A DNA stretch of 64,000 nucleotides from Ryuthela nishihirai (GCA_038380435.1 JAWZYU010000030.1:65421817-65485816), one strand, 5' to 3'. Shown: positions 11,176 to 23,000, counted from the stretch's first letter. Program-made: numbers and translations. Notes: a model not told the origin generated them from the sequence alone.

Positions 11176-11625
11176 TAATCTATCTCATAGACAGCAGGTT
11201 AGTTACTTCTGATCTAACAAAGCCAAGGTATGAGATCCATAGTAAGACATGAACGTTTGTGTTGTTTTCCTACCATGATCCCGACATCCTCTCAACCCCT
11301 TCTACGGGATCGTATGAAAAAATCCTGTAACTGTTACGACAATTAGCTGCGTGAAGACGTATTTATTTTTAAAGCAAAGACACACTAATTTCGGACTCGG
11401 TAGCTAGAGAACGATATATTAACTTGCTAAAGTTTGATTTTAACGATCAGATAGTGTATACATCACCACTTTTTTAGTTCATACTAATAACTTCTAACTT
11501 TTAAAGCAAATATTGTCTCATTATAAGCGATTTCATACAAAGAGATACGCACTCTATGCTTCACATTTAAATCTATAGAGATAACGATCACTACCAATGG
11601 AACACATCTGTGAAAAAACACGCTA
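11176..11625. other. Polinton interior, nothing recognised
   Basis: AT-rich sequence without an identifiable gene or repeat. Confidence 0.4.
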
Positions 11626-11790
11626 CGATTGGGTTTGAGAAAGATTTTTAGCCCATGGGGGTGCTGCACTGCAAGAAGGCACATTATCTTTGATATCAGA
11701 ACGTACGTGAAAGTTATACTGTTTGGGTTTGAGAAAGATTCTTTAGTTCACAGGGCACCGCATTACACTAAAGCACACTGTCTTTTACGT
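11626..11790 (+). repeat. Short direct duplication
   Basis: GGGTTTGAGAAAGATT with the following GC-richer block occurs at about 11631 and 11724, spacing about 93 bp. Confidence 0.65.
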
Positions 11791-12205
11791 ATGTCTGTCT
11801 GTATGTTTGTTTCTCTCTCTCTCTGTGTCTGTGTGTGTGTTTGTGTCTATGTGTAAATATGTATGTTACTACGAAATGTGTGTACGTGTAGAAGTGTGCA
11901 TATATGTCAAGATGTAACTGTGTCTGCATGTTTGTTTCTCTCTAGGTGTGTGTGTGTGTGTTTCAGTGAATCGTGTATGTGTGCGTATGTGAGTGTGTGT
12001 ATGTTCATGTATGTTAATATGTTTCTTTATAGGTATATGTTTTCGTGCGTATGTGTTAAGATGTCTGTGTGCACATAGTCGTTTCTCTGTACGTGTATAT
12101 GTCTTCATGTTTCTCTCTCTCTGTGTGTGTGTGTGTGTTAAAGTGTCTGTATGTGTTTCATCTTTACGTGTATATGTTATCGTATGTGTGTGTGTTTGTT
12201 CACAT
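11785..12205 (+). repeat. TG/TCTG-rich microsatellite region
   Basis: Degenerate TGTG, TCTC and TGTA runs over about 420 bp inside the Polinton. Open frames on both strands here (Cys/Val/Ser-rich or Thr/His-rich) are low-complexity by-products. Confidence 0.85.
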
Positions 12206-12329
12206 GCAAGAAAAAACATATTGTCTTACGGACACTTGCTTGCTACAGAAGAAGCTAACAATTTAAAACGAGACTAGTGGTTATGCGAAACTAACGTAAT
12301 ACTACTGAAAAATCCTTGTTTCAAAAAAG

Positions 12330-12957
12330 AGGCCTCTTTTAAAATATAGGTTTAAAATATAGGTCAACCAGGGGGTCTGTAAGAGGAGGGAGGGCTTAAA
12401 ATATAGGTCAACCAGGGGGTCTGCAAGAGGAGGGAGGGCTTAAAATATAGGTCAACCATTGGGGAGTCTGAAATAAAGATAAATCGGAAATTAGACTTAA
12501 AATAAGGGGTTTTCCGAAAATAGTACTTCTCACTGTCAACAGATAGCGCCAGGGGTTTTTTTAATAAGGGGGAGGGCTTAAAATATAGGTGGGGCGACCG
12601 GGGGGGGTCTGAAAACGAGAAATTAGACTTAAAATAAAGGGTTTTTGGGAAAATAATACTTCTCACTGTCAACAGATGGCGCCACTGAGGGGGAAGGGGG
12701 ATGAAAGGGGTGTTTAATCAGGGGGAAGAAATTATTAATAAAGGGGCGTGGCATGTCAAGTCATGATTACGTCATGTTACATCACAGGGGTGTGGCTGGT
12801 GATGTCATGTGGGGCGTGGTCGGCGACGTTATAGGGGTGTGGTCGGAAGTGGGCGTGGCTTGTGACGCCATAGGGCATGGCCGGGAGTGGGCGTGGCTTG
12901 TGACGTCGTAGGGGGAAAGCACTGTGCGTGGGGGGGCTGGGTTGTCAGGACACTACT
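12330..12957 (-). repeat. Polinton right terminal inverted repeat
   Basis: Reverse complement of 7012-7640 with scattered differences and small indels, ending CTGGGTTGTCAGGACACTACT. The two ends are diverged, which argues that the insertion is old. Confidence 0.88.
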
Positions 12958-13705
12958 GAAATGCCATTGTCGGCCAGAACAGTTCAGCGTCGCATTGAAG
13001 ATATGGCAAAAATATTGACGCACAGGTCAAAAATAATTTGTTATCTAATGACGTAATTAGCATTGCATCGACAAAAGTACCGATGTAAATAGTATGGCTA
13101 GGCTGCCAATTATTATTAGGTTTGCATCAATAAATAGTTCGAACGTCAATGAAGAACTATGCGTTCTTGCGTTAATGAATGACACGACCAAAGGTATTGA
13201 TATTTTCCGTCAAGTACAAGAGTTTACAAATTTCAAAAATGGGAAAATATTGGATTTAAAAAGTAAATTGTTTTCCATAACAACTGATAGTGCTCCAGCT
13301 ATGAGAGGAAAAAATGTTGGATTTGTGAAACTAATGGAAAATGAACTTGACCGCCCACTTTTATCGTTCCATTGTATCATACATGAAGAAATTTATTTGC
13401 AAAGGCATCTACGCAACAACTTAAGGATGTAATGGAAAAGGTTGTTAAGATCGTAAACATAATGGTAGCACGATCTGCATTAACACACAGGCGCTTCAAA
13501 GCTTTTTTGGAGGAAATTGAATCGAAATACGGAGGTTTACTGTTACATGCTGAAGTACGATGGTTAAGTCGAGGCAAAGTTCTTAATAGATTTGTAAAGT
13601 GCTTTGATGATATACAAATATTTCTTTACGAAATCGGTGAAAATGATCGATTTCGATCAATTTCACTGATCATAACAACTTTTCGATCATAACAACTGAT
13701 CAGAA

Positions 13706-13890
13706 CACCATCAGTTGTTATGGAAAACAATTTACTTTTTAAATCCAATATTTTCCCATTTTTGAAATTTGTAAACTCTTGTACTTGACGGAAAATTTCA
13801 ATGCCTTTGGTCCTGTCATTCATTGAAGCAAGAACGCATAGTTCTTCATTGACGTTCGAACTATTTATTGATGCAAATCTAATAATAATT
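13706..13890 (-). repeat. Inverted duplication of a transposase segment
   Basis: Reverse complement of 13108-13293 in the same pseudogene, differing at only a handful of positions over about 185 bp. The arms are separated by about 410 bp, so a transcript across both could fold into a long hairpin. Confidence 0.9.
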
Positions 13891-14482
13891 CGAGCTCATT
13901 GATAAACAATGGTTTTTAACAAATGATAAACAATGGGGAAAATAATCGAGCTCAATGATAAACAATGGTTTTTAAGACTTTTGTTCTTAACAGACATAAT
14001 GAACCATTATAATGATTTCAACGTACGACTCCAAGGAAATAACCACACAATTTTGAAAATGTACGAGGAATGGAAGAGTTTTTGTTCGAAATTAATATTA
14101 TTTGAAACTGACATAAAAACTAAAATATTTCTTTTCCTTCCCTTACTAAAAAGTCAACATGAGAAAGAAAATATCGATGAAAGCAATCTAAATATGTTCG
14201 AAAGTTGTATTTTGAAGATTAAAAATGAATTTGAAAGTAGATTTCAAAGTTTTAAGAAGCACGGCGAAATGTTTACATTTATAATAAAGCCCGACGAAAT
14301 AGAGAAAAATGTTTTAGATTTGCAGTATTTTGAATATCTTAAAATTGACAATTTAAGTTTAGAAATGATTTAATAAATCATTTTAGAAAAATGATTTTAG
14401 AAACGATTTTAAAAGTTCAACGTTGTGGACGGACAAATTCAAGACATTGCGGAAAGATTTAGAAAACAGGAAAGATAATCAT

Positions 14483-14629
14483 CTTCTCCTGATATCATCG
14501 TGTTGGGCATCACTTCCTACGAAGTTTTCACCTTCTCCTGATATCATCGTGTTGGGCATCACTTCCTACGAAGTTTTCACCTTCTCCTGATATCATCGTG
14601 TTGGGCATCACTTCCTACGAAGTTTTCAT
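14483..14629 (+). repeat. 49-bp triplication in the hAT pseudogene
   Basis: Three nearly identical units start at 14483, 14532 and 14581 with CTTCTCCTGATATCATCG and end TACGAAGTTTTCA. Because 49 is not divisible by 3, the expansion breaks the frame and most likely occurred after the gene died. Confidence 0.92.
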
Positions 14630-15087
14630 CTTTGAAAAAAATTGGCTTTGCCATTTTGTCCGCGTTCAGTTCTACTTATAAATGTGAACAAATGTTTTCA
14701 CACATGAAATATATTTTAAGTCAGAACAGGAGCAGATTAACTACCGAAAATTCAGACGCTTGTATTCGTTTTAAGGTGACTAAGTAGGAACCAGACTTGA
14801 CTCGTGGCCACGACGTGACTAAATTGACGTCACAAATTCAGCATCAGGGGAGCCATTGAAAATGAAGAGAACGCTTATAAATAAAGATCATAAATTATTA
14901 ATGAACTAAAATTTGACAATTATATTTGTTTTTGTAATGATTAGAACTATATATATATATTTATGTTTTGAGTTTAAAAGCATATTGTAATAGTTTTCTC
15001 AATAAAATTTATCTTATTATTCACTAACGGACTGTTTTAAAATGAAAATACTCATTGACCCGAACTGTCAATTTGTTCTTAATAGTT

Positions 15088-15133
15088 AAAATGTGACTAT
15101 TAAGAACAAGATTGTTCTTAATAGTCACATTTT
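15088..15133. repeat. Perfect hairpin at the hAT 3' end
   Basis: 22-bp arms (AAAATGTGACTATTAAGAAC + AA and its complement) around a 2-nt loop at 15110-15111, just inside the right terminus of the hAT element. Confidence 0.9.
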
Positions 15134-15183
15134 GTTTGATTTTGACCCGCAGCCAAAAAAGGTTCTCGACGTCTGGTATATCC

Positions 15184-16000
15184 AATAATGAGATTTAAAC
15201 GCAAGTCAACTGACAACTGTGCCAGATGTACAAGTTATGTAATGTCCACGAGGCATTTTGTTTCGGTGCGGTCTGCCCCGCTTTCACAATCGATTCCACA
15301 GATCCGTTATATCAAGTACGTCATAGAAGGATGGCGGATTACAGAACCAAAGCAGCACTCAGTGCCTTGTAACTAGGCTTCTTTGAGAAAAATGCATTAC
15401 ACGTTAAACCCCATTTGAATAATCATTTTATCGTTGAAACAAAAGTTTTTTTGCGTAGCTTTTCTGCTGACATCCAGGAAGTTTACATTCCTATTTGCCT
15501 TTAAAAAACACAGGAAAGATAATGGAAGTGAAAAACTATAATCTTATCCATTGTAGAATTTTTTAAAATATATTTGTATACCCACAATGCCATTAATGGC
15601 CATTACAGCCACCAAAAAGACGGAAATTCGAAGTTTAGCCTTCTGAAATGTCGACCATTGGTCTGCTGCCGCATTAATCAGAAGTAAACGACTTTTTCAA
15701 AGTCTCTTATGCACCTGAAGGACAGAGAAGCGAGTACCAAACGACAAGTGTCGTAAAGGAATGGGCCAATCTGAGCATTTCTGCCAAGAGCACCTTTGAA
15801 TGTAAAAGCTTTAGTCCGTAAATAAAGGACCACGCCCCTCGATTTCGTAATGTCGGACGAGTTATCCAAATCCTGCATCTTTGTGTTTGCTTCGTATTAA
15901 GATGACCAATTGGTTTAGGGACGATCATCACTATCTCAGAGTTAGGGATAACATCCGTAGTAAATACACAGATTACGTATAGAAATAGATTTCAACAGTT
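15184..16000. other. Unassigned sequence
   Basis: No recognisable gene. Minus-strand frames of 66-74 codons at 15678-15931 overlap in two phases and have no motifs. Confidence 0.45.
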
Positions 16001-16065
16001 ATTAAAAACATCTGAAAGAAATTATCGCTCATACGGCGGCAATCGAACCCGCAACTCTCTAGATA

Positions 16066-16357
16066 CAGTGGCTCAGAAAAAAAATCCGAACACTATGGTT
16101 GATCACAGAATTCAGAAAAAATATCTGGCAACGATTTTTTTTTAGAAATTAGTGATCTGGCAACCTTCGTGTCACGTGACACGAAGGTTGCCAGATCACT
16201 AATCCCCTCCCCCAACCTTCTCTGAGACCTCGGGGTCCATGTGACCTGGCCATTTAGCCCATCACTAATCACTAATCTCTAAAAAAAATCGTTGCCAGAT
16301 ATTTTTTCTGAATTCTGTAATCAACCATGGTGTTTGGATATTTTTATTGAGCGACTG
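16066..16357. mobile_element. Tc1/mariner-type palindromic MITE with captured SINE1 fragment
   Basis: TA dinucleotides flank CAGTGGCTCAGAAAA at the left and TTGAGCGACTG at the right. The two halves are near-perfect inverted copies (GATCTGGCAACCTTCGTG and complement) meeting at GTGTCACGTGACACGAAGG. A SINE1 fragment sits in the right arm. Confidence 0.85.
16204..16262 (+). mobile_element. Internal SINE1 fragment in a MITE arm
   Basis: 59 bp matching only the SINE1 segment CCCCTCCCCCAACCTTCTCT through CATTTAGCCCAT, without head or tail. The flank ATCACTAATC is repeated around it, which suggests patch-type DNA repair rather than retrotransposition. Confidence 0.75.
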
Positions 16358-16421
16358 TACATGCCAGAGCGCTCTAGAGATCCCGCCAGGTGAGCGATAA
16401 TTTTTTTCAGATGTTTTTAAT

Positions 16422-16561
16422 AGAGATAATATCTTTAAACTTTTGTAGTGACTACAACATAACTATTGAAACAAATACCATAATATAATAAAAAATTTAT
16501 GAATTTTATACAGCTCTAACAATTAGTTACAAAAGGTCCTTTGTCGAATTTCCCTATTTTA
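16422..16561. other. Unassigned AT-rich spacer
   Basis: Nothing recognised. Confidence 0.4.
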
Positions 16562-16701
16562 TAAAAGGCCTAGCTCACATACTTCCAGGTTCGCGTCCCA
16601 ACTGTGCGAGCGTTGAAATTTATCCCTGCGAAACCCCACCACCACGGAACCCCTGAAAGGAAAAGAGGGCCACCGATGGCTTGTAAAGGATGCTGTCCAA
16701 C
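16562..16701 (+). mobile_element. Old SINE1, left half
   Basis: Diverged tRNA head (CCAGGTTCGCGTCCCA) and body up to GGCTTGTAAAGGATGCTGTCC, corresponding to SINE1 GGCTTGGAAAGGCCGCCGTCC. It resumes at 26645 after a 9.9-kb insertion. Confidence 0.8.
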
Positions 16702-19080
16702 CAGAGTCGGATTTAGGGGGGCGGGAGGGGGTCATCTCTCTTTTCAGAATGCCAGGCAAAAAATTATTAAACATTTTCATATTTCAACAATTTTTCTAGA
16801 ATTGTTTTTAAAAATCTGCAAAACGAAGGGGAGAATGTTACACTGCAATGGAAATCTCATCTCTTCGAATGTTCCAGTCCCCTGTTTTATCTCTTCGAAT
16901 GTTCCAGTCCCCTGTTTTATCTCTTCGAATGTTCCAGTCCCCCCTTTTATCTCTTCGAATGTTCCAGCCCCCCTTTTATCTCTTCGAATGTTCCAGTCCC
17001 CCCTTTTATCTCTTCGAATGTTCCAGTCCCCCCTTTTATCTCTTCGAATGTTCCAGTCCTCCCTTTTATCTCTTCGAATGTTTCAGTCCCCCTTTTATCT
17101 CTTCGAATGTTCCAGTCCCCCCTTTTATCTCTTCGAATGTTCCAGTCCCCCTTTTATCTCTTCGAATGTTCCAGTCCCCCTTTTATCTCTTCGAATGTTC
17201 CAGTCCCCCTTTTATCTCTTCGAATGTTCCAGTCCCCCCTTTCATCTCTTCGAATGTTCCAGTCCCCCCTTTTATTTCTTCGAATGTTTCAGTCCCCCCT
17301 TTTATCTCTTCGAATGTTCCAGTCCCCCTTTTATCTCTTCGAATGTTCCAGTCCCCCCTTTTATCTCTTCGAATGTTCCAGTCCCCCTTTTATCTCTTCG
17401 AATGTTCCAGTCCCCCATTTTATCTCTTCGAATGTTCCAGTCCCCCCTTTTATTTCTTCGAATGTTTAAGTCCACCCTTTTATCTCTTCGAATGTTCCAG
17501 TCCCCCTTTTATCTCTTCGAATGTTCCAGTCCCCCCTTTTATCTCTTCGAATGTTCCAGTCCCCCCTTTTATCTCTTCGAATGTTCCAGTCCCCCCTTTT
17601 ATCTCTTCGAATGTTCCAGTCCCCCTTTTATCTCTTCGAATGTTCCAGTCCCCCTTTTATCTCTTCGAATGTTCCAGTCTCCCCTTTTATCTCTTCGAAC
17701 GTTCCAGTCCCCCCTTTTATTTCTTCGAATGTTTCAGTCCCCCCTTTTATCTCTTCGAATGTTCCAGTCCCCCTTTTACCTCTTCCAATGTTCCAGTCCC
17801 CCCTTTTATCTCTTCGAATGTTCCAGTCCCCTTTTATCTCTTCGAATGTTCCAGTCCCCCTTTTATCTCTTCGAATGTTCCAGTCCCTCTTTTATCTCTT
17901 TGAATGTTCCAGTCCCCCCTTTTATCTCTTCGAATGTTTCAGTCCCCCCTTTTATCTCTTTGAATGTTTCAGTCCCCCCTTTTATCTCTTCGAATGTTCC
18001 AGTCCCCCTTTTCTCTCTTCGAATGTTCCAGTCCCCCCTTTTATCTCTTCGAATGTTCCAGTCCCCCCTTTTATCTCTTCGAATGTTTCAGTCCCCCCTT
18101 TTACCTCTTCGAATGTTCCAGTCCCCCCTTTTATAGCTTCGAATGTTCCAGTCCCCCCTTTTATCTCTTCGAATGTTCCAGTCCCCCCTTTTACCTCTTC
18201 GAATGTTCCAGTCCCCCCTTTTATCGCTTCGAATGTTCCAGTTCCCCCTTTTATCTCTTCGAATGTTCCAGTCCCCCTTTTATCTCTTCGAATGTTCCAG
18301 TCCTCCCTTTTATCTCTTCTAATGTTCCAGTCCCCCCTTTTATTTTTTCGCAAGTTTCAGTCCCCCATTTTATCTCTTCGAATGTTCCAGTCCCCATTTT
18401 ATCTCTTCGAATGTTCCAGTCTACCCTTTTATCTCTTCGAATGTTCCAGTCCCCCTTATCTCTCTTCGAATGTTTCTGTCCCCCTTTTATTTCTTCGAAT
18501 GTTCCAGTCCTCCCTTTTATCTCTTCGAATGTTCCAGTCCCCCTTTTATCTCTTCGAATGTTCCAGTCCTCCCTTTTATCTCTTCGAATGTTCCAGTCCC
18601 CCTTTTATCTCTTCGAATGTTCCAGTCCCCCTTTTATCTCTTCGAATGTTCCAGTCCCCCCTTTTATCGCTTCGAATGTTCCAGTCCCCCCTTTTATCTC
18701 TTCGAATGTTCCAGTCCCCCCTTTTATCTCTTCCAATATTCCAGTCCCCCTTTTATCTCTTCGAATATTCCAGTCCCCCTTTTATCTCTTCGAATGTTCC
18801 AGTCCCCCCTTTTATCTCTTCGAATGTTCCAGTCCCCTATTTTATCTCTTCGAACGTTCCAGTCCCCCTTTTATCTCTTCGAATGTTTCAGTCCCCCCTT
18901 TTATCTCTTCGAATGTTCCAGTCCTCCCTTTTATCTCTCCGAATGCTCCAGTCCCCCCTTTTATCTCTTCGAATGTTCCTGTCCCCTCTTTTATCTCTTC
19001 AAATGTTTCAGTCCCCCCTTTTATGTCTTCGAATGTTCCAGTCCCCTGTTTTATCTCTTCGAATGTTCCAGTCCCCCCTT

Positions 19081-20040
19081 TTATCTCTTCGAATGTTCCA
19101 GTCCCCCTTTTATCTCTTCGAATGTTCCAGTCCCCCCTTTTATCTCTTCGAATGTTCCAGTCTCCCCTTTTATCTCTTCGAATGTTCCAGTCCCCCCTTT
19201 TATCTCTTCGAATGTTCCAGTCCCCCCTTTTATCTCTTCGAATGTTCCAGTCCCCCCTTTTATCTCTTCGAATCTTCCAGTCTCCCCTTTTATCTCTTCG
19301 AATGTTCCAGTCCTCCCTTTTATCTCTTCGAATGTTTCAGTCCCTCTTTTATCTCTTCGAATGTTCCAGTCCCCCATTTTATCTCTTCGAATGTTCCAGT
19401 CCCCCTTTTATCTCTTCGAATGTTCCAGTCCCTTCTTTTATCTCTTCGACTGTTCCAGTCCCCCCTTTTATCTCTTCGAATGTTTCATTCCCCCCTTTTA
19501 TCTCTTCGAATGTTCCAGTCCCCCCTTTTATCTCTTCGAATGTTCCAGTCCCCCCTTTTATCTCTTCGAATGTTCCAGTCCCCCTTTTATCTCTTCGAAT
19601 GTTCCAGTCCCCCCTATTATCTCTTCGAATGTTCCAGTCCCCCCTTTTATCTCTTCGAATGTTCCAGTCCCCCCTTTTATCTCTTCGAATGTTCCAGTCC
19701 CCCCTTTTATCTCTTCGAATGTTCCAGTCCCCCCTTTTATCTCTTCGAATCTTCCAGTCTCCCCTTTTATCTCTTCGAATGTTCCAGTCCTCCCTTTTAT
19801 CTCTTCGAATGTTTCAGTCCCCCTTTTATCTCTTCGAATGTTCCAGTCCCCCATTTTATCTCTTCGAATGTTCCAGTCCCCCTTTTATCTCTTCGAATGT
19901 TCCAGTCCCTTCTTTTATCTCTTCGAATGTTCCAGTCCCCCCTTTTATCTCTTCGAATGTTTCATTCCCCCCTTTTATCTCTTCGAATGTTCCAGTCCCC
20001 CCTTTTATCTCTTCGAATGTTCCAGTCCCCCCTTTTATCT
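19081..20040 (+). repeat. Higher-order duplication of about 477 bp in the satellite
   Basis: Marker variants recur at a constant offset: AATCTTCCAG at 19271 and 19748, TGTTTCATTC at 19481 and 19959, TATTATC at 19616 and 20093. That is 477-478 bp, or 16 units. Confidence 0.88.
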
Positions 20041-23000
20041 CTTCGAATGTTCCAGTCCCCCTTTTATCTCTTCGAATGTTCCAGTCCCCCCTATTATCTC
20101 TTCGAATGTTCCAGTCCCCCCTTTTATCTCTTCGAATGTTCCAGTCCCCCCTTTTATCTTTTCGAATGTTTCAGTCCCCACTTTTATCTCTTCGAATGTT
20201 CCAGTCCCCCCTTTTATCTCTTCGAATGTTCCAGTCCCCCCTTTTATCTCTTCGAATGTTCCAGTCTCCCATTTTATCTCTTCGAATGTTCCAGTCCCCC
20301 CTTTTATCTCTTCGAATGTTCCAGTCTCCCATTTTATCTCTTCGAATGTGCCAGTCCCCCCTTTTATTTCTTCGAATGTTTCAGTCCCCCCTTTTATCTC
20401 TTCGAATGTTCCAGTTCCCCCTTTTATCTCTTCGAATGTTCCAGTCCCCTTTTATCTCTTCGAATGTTCCAGTCCCCCTTTTATCTCTTCGAATGTTCCA
20501 GTCCCCCTTTTATCTCTTCGAATGTTCCAGTCCCTCTTTTATCTCTTCGAATGTTCCAGTCCCTCCTTTTATCTCTTCGAATGTTTCAGTCCCCCCTTTT
20601 ATCTCTTCAAATGTTCCAGTCCCCCTTTTCTCCCTTCGAATGTTCCAGTCCCCCCTTTTATCTCTTCAAATGTTCCAGTCCCCCCTTTTATCTCTTCGAA
20701 TGTTCTAGTCCCCCCTTTTATCTCTTCGAATGTTCCAGTCCCCCCTTTTATCTCTTCGAATGTTCCAGTCCCCCTTTTATCTCTTCGAATGTTCCAGTCC
20801 CCCCTATTATCTCTTCGAATGTTTCAGTCCCCCCTTTTATCTCTTCGAATGTTCCAGTCCCCCCTTTTATCTCTTCGAATGTTTCAGTCCCCCCTTTTAT
20901 CTCTTCGAATGTTCCAGTCCCCCCTTTTATCTCTTCGAATGTTCCAGTCCCCCTTTTATCTCTTCGAACGTTCCAGTCCCCCTTTTATCTCTTCGAATGT
21001 TCCAGTCCCCCTTTTATCTCTTCGAATGTTCCAGTCCCCCCTTTTATCTCTTGGAATGTTCCAGTCACCCCTTTTATCGCTTCGAATGTTCCAGTCCCCC
21101 CTTTTATCTCTTCGAATGTTCCAGTCCCCCCTTTTATCTCTTCGAATGTTCCAGTCCTCCCTTTTATCTCTTCGAATGTTCCAGTCCCCCCTTTTATCTC
21201 TTCGAATGTTTCAGTCCCCCCTTTTATCTCTTCGAATGTTCCAGTCCCCCCTTTTATCTCTTCAAATGTTTCAGTCCCCCCTTTTATCTCTTCGAATGTT
21301 CCAGTCTCCCCTTTTATCGCTTCGAATGTTCCAGTCCCCCCTTTTATCTCTTCGAATGTTCCAGTCCCCCTTTTATCTCTTCGAATGTTCCAGTCCCCCC
21401 TTTTATCTCTTCGAATGTTCCAGTCTCCCCTTTTATCTCTTCGAATGTTCCAGTCCCCCCCCTTTTATCTCTTCGAATGTTCCAGTCCCCCCTATTATCT
21501 CTTCGAATGTTCCAGTCCCCCCTTTGATCTCTTCGAATGTTCCAGTCCCCCCTTTTATCTCTTCGAATGTTCCAGTCCCCCCTTTTATCTCTTCGAATGT
21601 TCCAGTCCCCCTTTTATCTCTTCGAATGTTCCAGTCCTCCCTTTTATCTCTTCGAATGTTCCAGTCCCCCCTTTTATCTCTTCGAATATTCCAGTCCCCC
21701 CTTTTATCTCTTCGAATGTTCCAGTCCCGCCTTTTATCTCTTCGAATGTTCCAGTCCCCCCTTTTATCTCTTCGAATGTTTCAGTCCCCCCTTTTATCTC
21801 TTCGAATGTTCCAGTCCCCCCTTTTATCGCTTCGAATGTTCCAGTCCCCCCTTTTATCTCTTCGAATGTTCCAGTCCCCCCTTTTATCTCTTCGAATGTT
21901 CCAGTCCCCCTTTTATCTCTTCGAATGTTCCAGTCCCCCCTATTATCTCTTCGAATGTTCCAGTCACCCCTTTTATCTCTTCGAATGTTCCAGTCCCCCC
22001 TTTTATCTCTTCGAATGTTCCAGTCCCCCCTATTATCTCTTCGAATGTTCCAGTCCCCCCTTTTATCTCTTCGAATGTTCCAGTCCCCCCTTTTATCTCT
22101 TCGAATGTTGCAGTCCCCCCTTTTATCTCTTCGAATGTTCCAGTCCCCCCCTTTTATCTCTTCGAATGTTCCAGTCCCCCCCTTTTATCTCTTCGAATGT
22201 TCCAGTCCCCCCTTTTATCTCTTCGAATGTTCCAGTCCCCCCTTTTATCTCTTCGAATGTTTCAGTCCCCCCTTTTATCTCTTCGAATGTTCCAGTCCCC
22301 CCTTTTATTTCTTCGAATGTTCCAGTCCCCCTTTTATCTCTTCGAATGTTCCAGTCCCCCCTTTTATCTCTTCGAATGTTCCAGTCCCCCTTTTATCTCT
22401 TCGAATGTTCCAGTCCCCCCTATTATCTCTTCGAATGTTCCCGTCCCCCCTTTTATCTCTTCGAATGTTTCAGTCCCCCCTTTTATCTCTTCGAATGTTC
22501 CAGTCCCCCTTTTATCTCTTCGAATGTTCCAGTCCCTCCTTTTATCTCTTCGGAATGTTCCAGTCCCCCTTTTATCTCTTCGAATGTTCCAGTCCCCCTT
22601 TTATCTCTTCGAATGTTCCAGTCCCCCCTTTTATCTCTTCGAATGTTCCAGTCCCCCCTTTTATCTCTTCGAATGTTGCAGTCCTCCCTTTTATCTCTTC
22701 GAATGTTCCAGTCCCCCCTTTTATTTCTTCGAATGTTCCTGTCCCCCCTTTTATCTCTTCGAATGTTCCAGTCCCCCCTTTTATCTCTTCAAATGTTCCA
22801 GTCCCCCCTTTTATCTCTTCGAATGTTCCAGTCCCCCCTTTTATCTCTTCGAATGTTCCAGTCCACCCTTTTATCTCTTCGAATGTTCCAGTCCCCCCTT
22901 TTATCTCTTCGAATGTTTCAGTCCCCCCTATTATCTCTTCGAATGTTCCAGTCCCCCCTTTTATCTCTTCGAATGTTCCAGTCCCCCCTTTTATCTCTTC

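Larger units (their letters stand above)
7012..12957. mobile_element. Polinton/Maverick fossil
   Basis: A 5.9-kb element with a perfect 6-bp TSD, GAAATG, at 7006-7011 and 12958-12963, and termini starting AGTAGTGTCCTGACAACCCAG on both strands. Inverted termini extend about 620 bp. A 6-bp TSD, long inverted termini beginning with AG and a protein-primed family B DNA polymerase are diagnostic of Polintons/Mavericks. Polymerase remnants are seen at 9450-10165. Integrase, ATPase, protease and capsid genes are not recognisable. Typical elements are 15-20 kb, so this copy is heavily deleted. Clearly inactive. Confidence 0.9.
12964..14787 (+). pseudogene. hAT transposase, central and C-terminal parts
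   Basis: Continues the frame broken at 7011: after the duplicated GAAATG the sequence reads PLSARTVQRRIEDMA, as expected for a GTF2IRD2/ZBED-like hAT transposase. Next come FSITTDSAPAMRGKNVGFV (RNase H-fold region, about 13275-13330), LSFHCIIHEE, and EVRWLSRGKVLNRF (about 13550-13595). A later block at 13933-14373 matches the region before the dimerisation domain. The hAT dimerisation motif (STYKCEQMFSHMKYI then RSRLT) precedes a TAG stop at 14787. Frameshifts, an inverted duplication and a 49-bp triplication disrupt it. Confidence 0.85.
6406..15175 (+). mobile_element. hAT transposon with a Polinton nested inside
   Basis: Flanked by a perfect 8-bp TSD, GTATATCC, at 6398-6405 and 15176-15183. 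Termini are CAGGCGTCGGCAACC at the left and, reverse-complemented, CAGACGTCGAGAACC at the right, with related subterminal ACCCGCGG and ACCCGCAG motifs. The encoded transposase is a BED-finger hAT type close to the GTF2IRD2/ZBED-like group. It is split by the Polinton at 7012-12957 and damaged by frameshifts, an inverted duplication and a small tandem expansion. Without the Polinton the element is about 2.8 kb. Confidence 0.9.
16001..16421. mobile_element. Inverted-repeat element with a nested MITE
   Basis: A 31-bp arm at 16001-16031 (ATTAAAAACATCTGAAAG ... TTATCGCTCA) is matched in inverse orientation at 16391-16421. Just inside the left arm, the minus strand reads GCGGGTTCGATTGCCG, a tRNA B-box-like sequence. 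A Tc1-type MITE is inserted between the arms. Confidence 0.55.

Noticed and set aside
11863..12277. Cys/Val-rich and Thr/His-rich frames on both strands
   Set aside because: Produced by TG/TCTG microsatellite sequence inside the Polinton.
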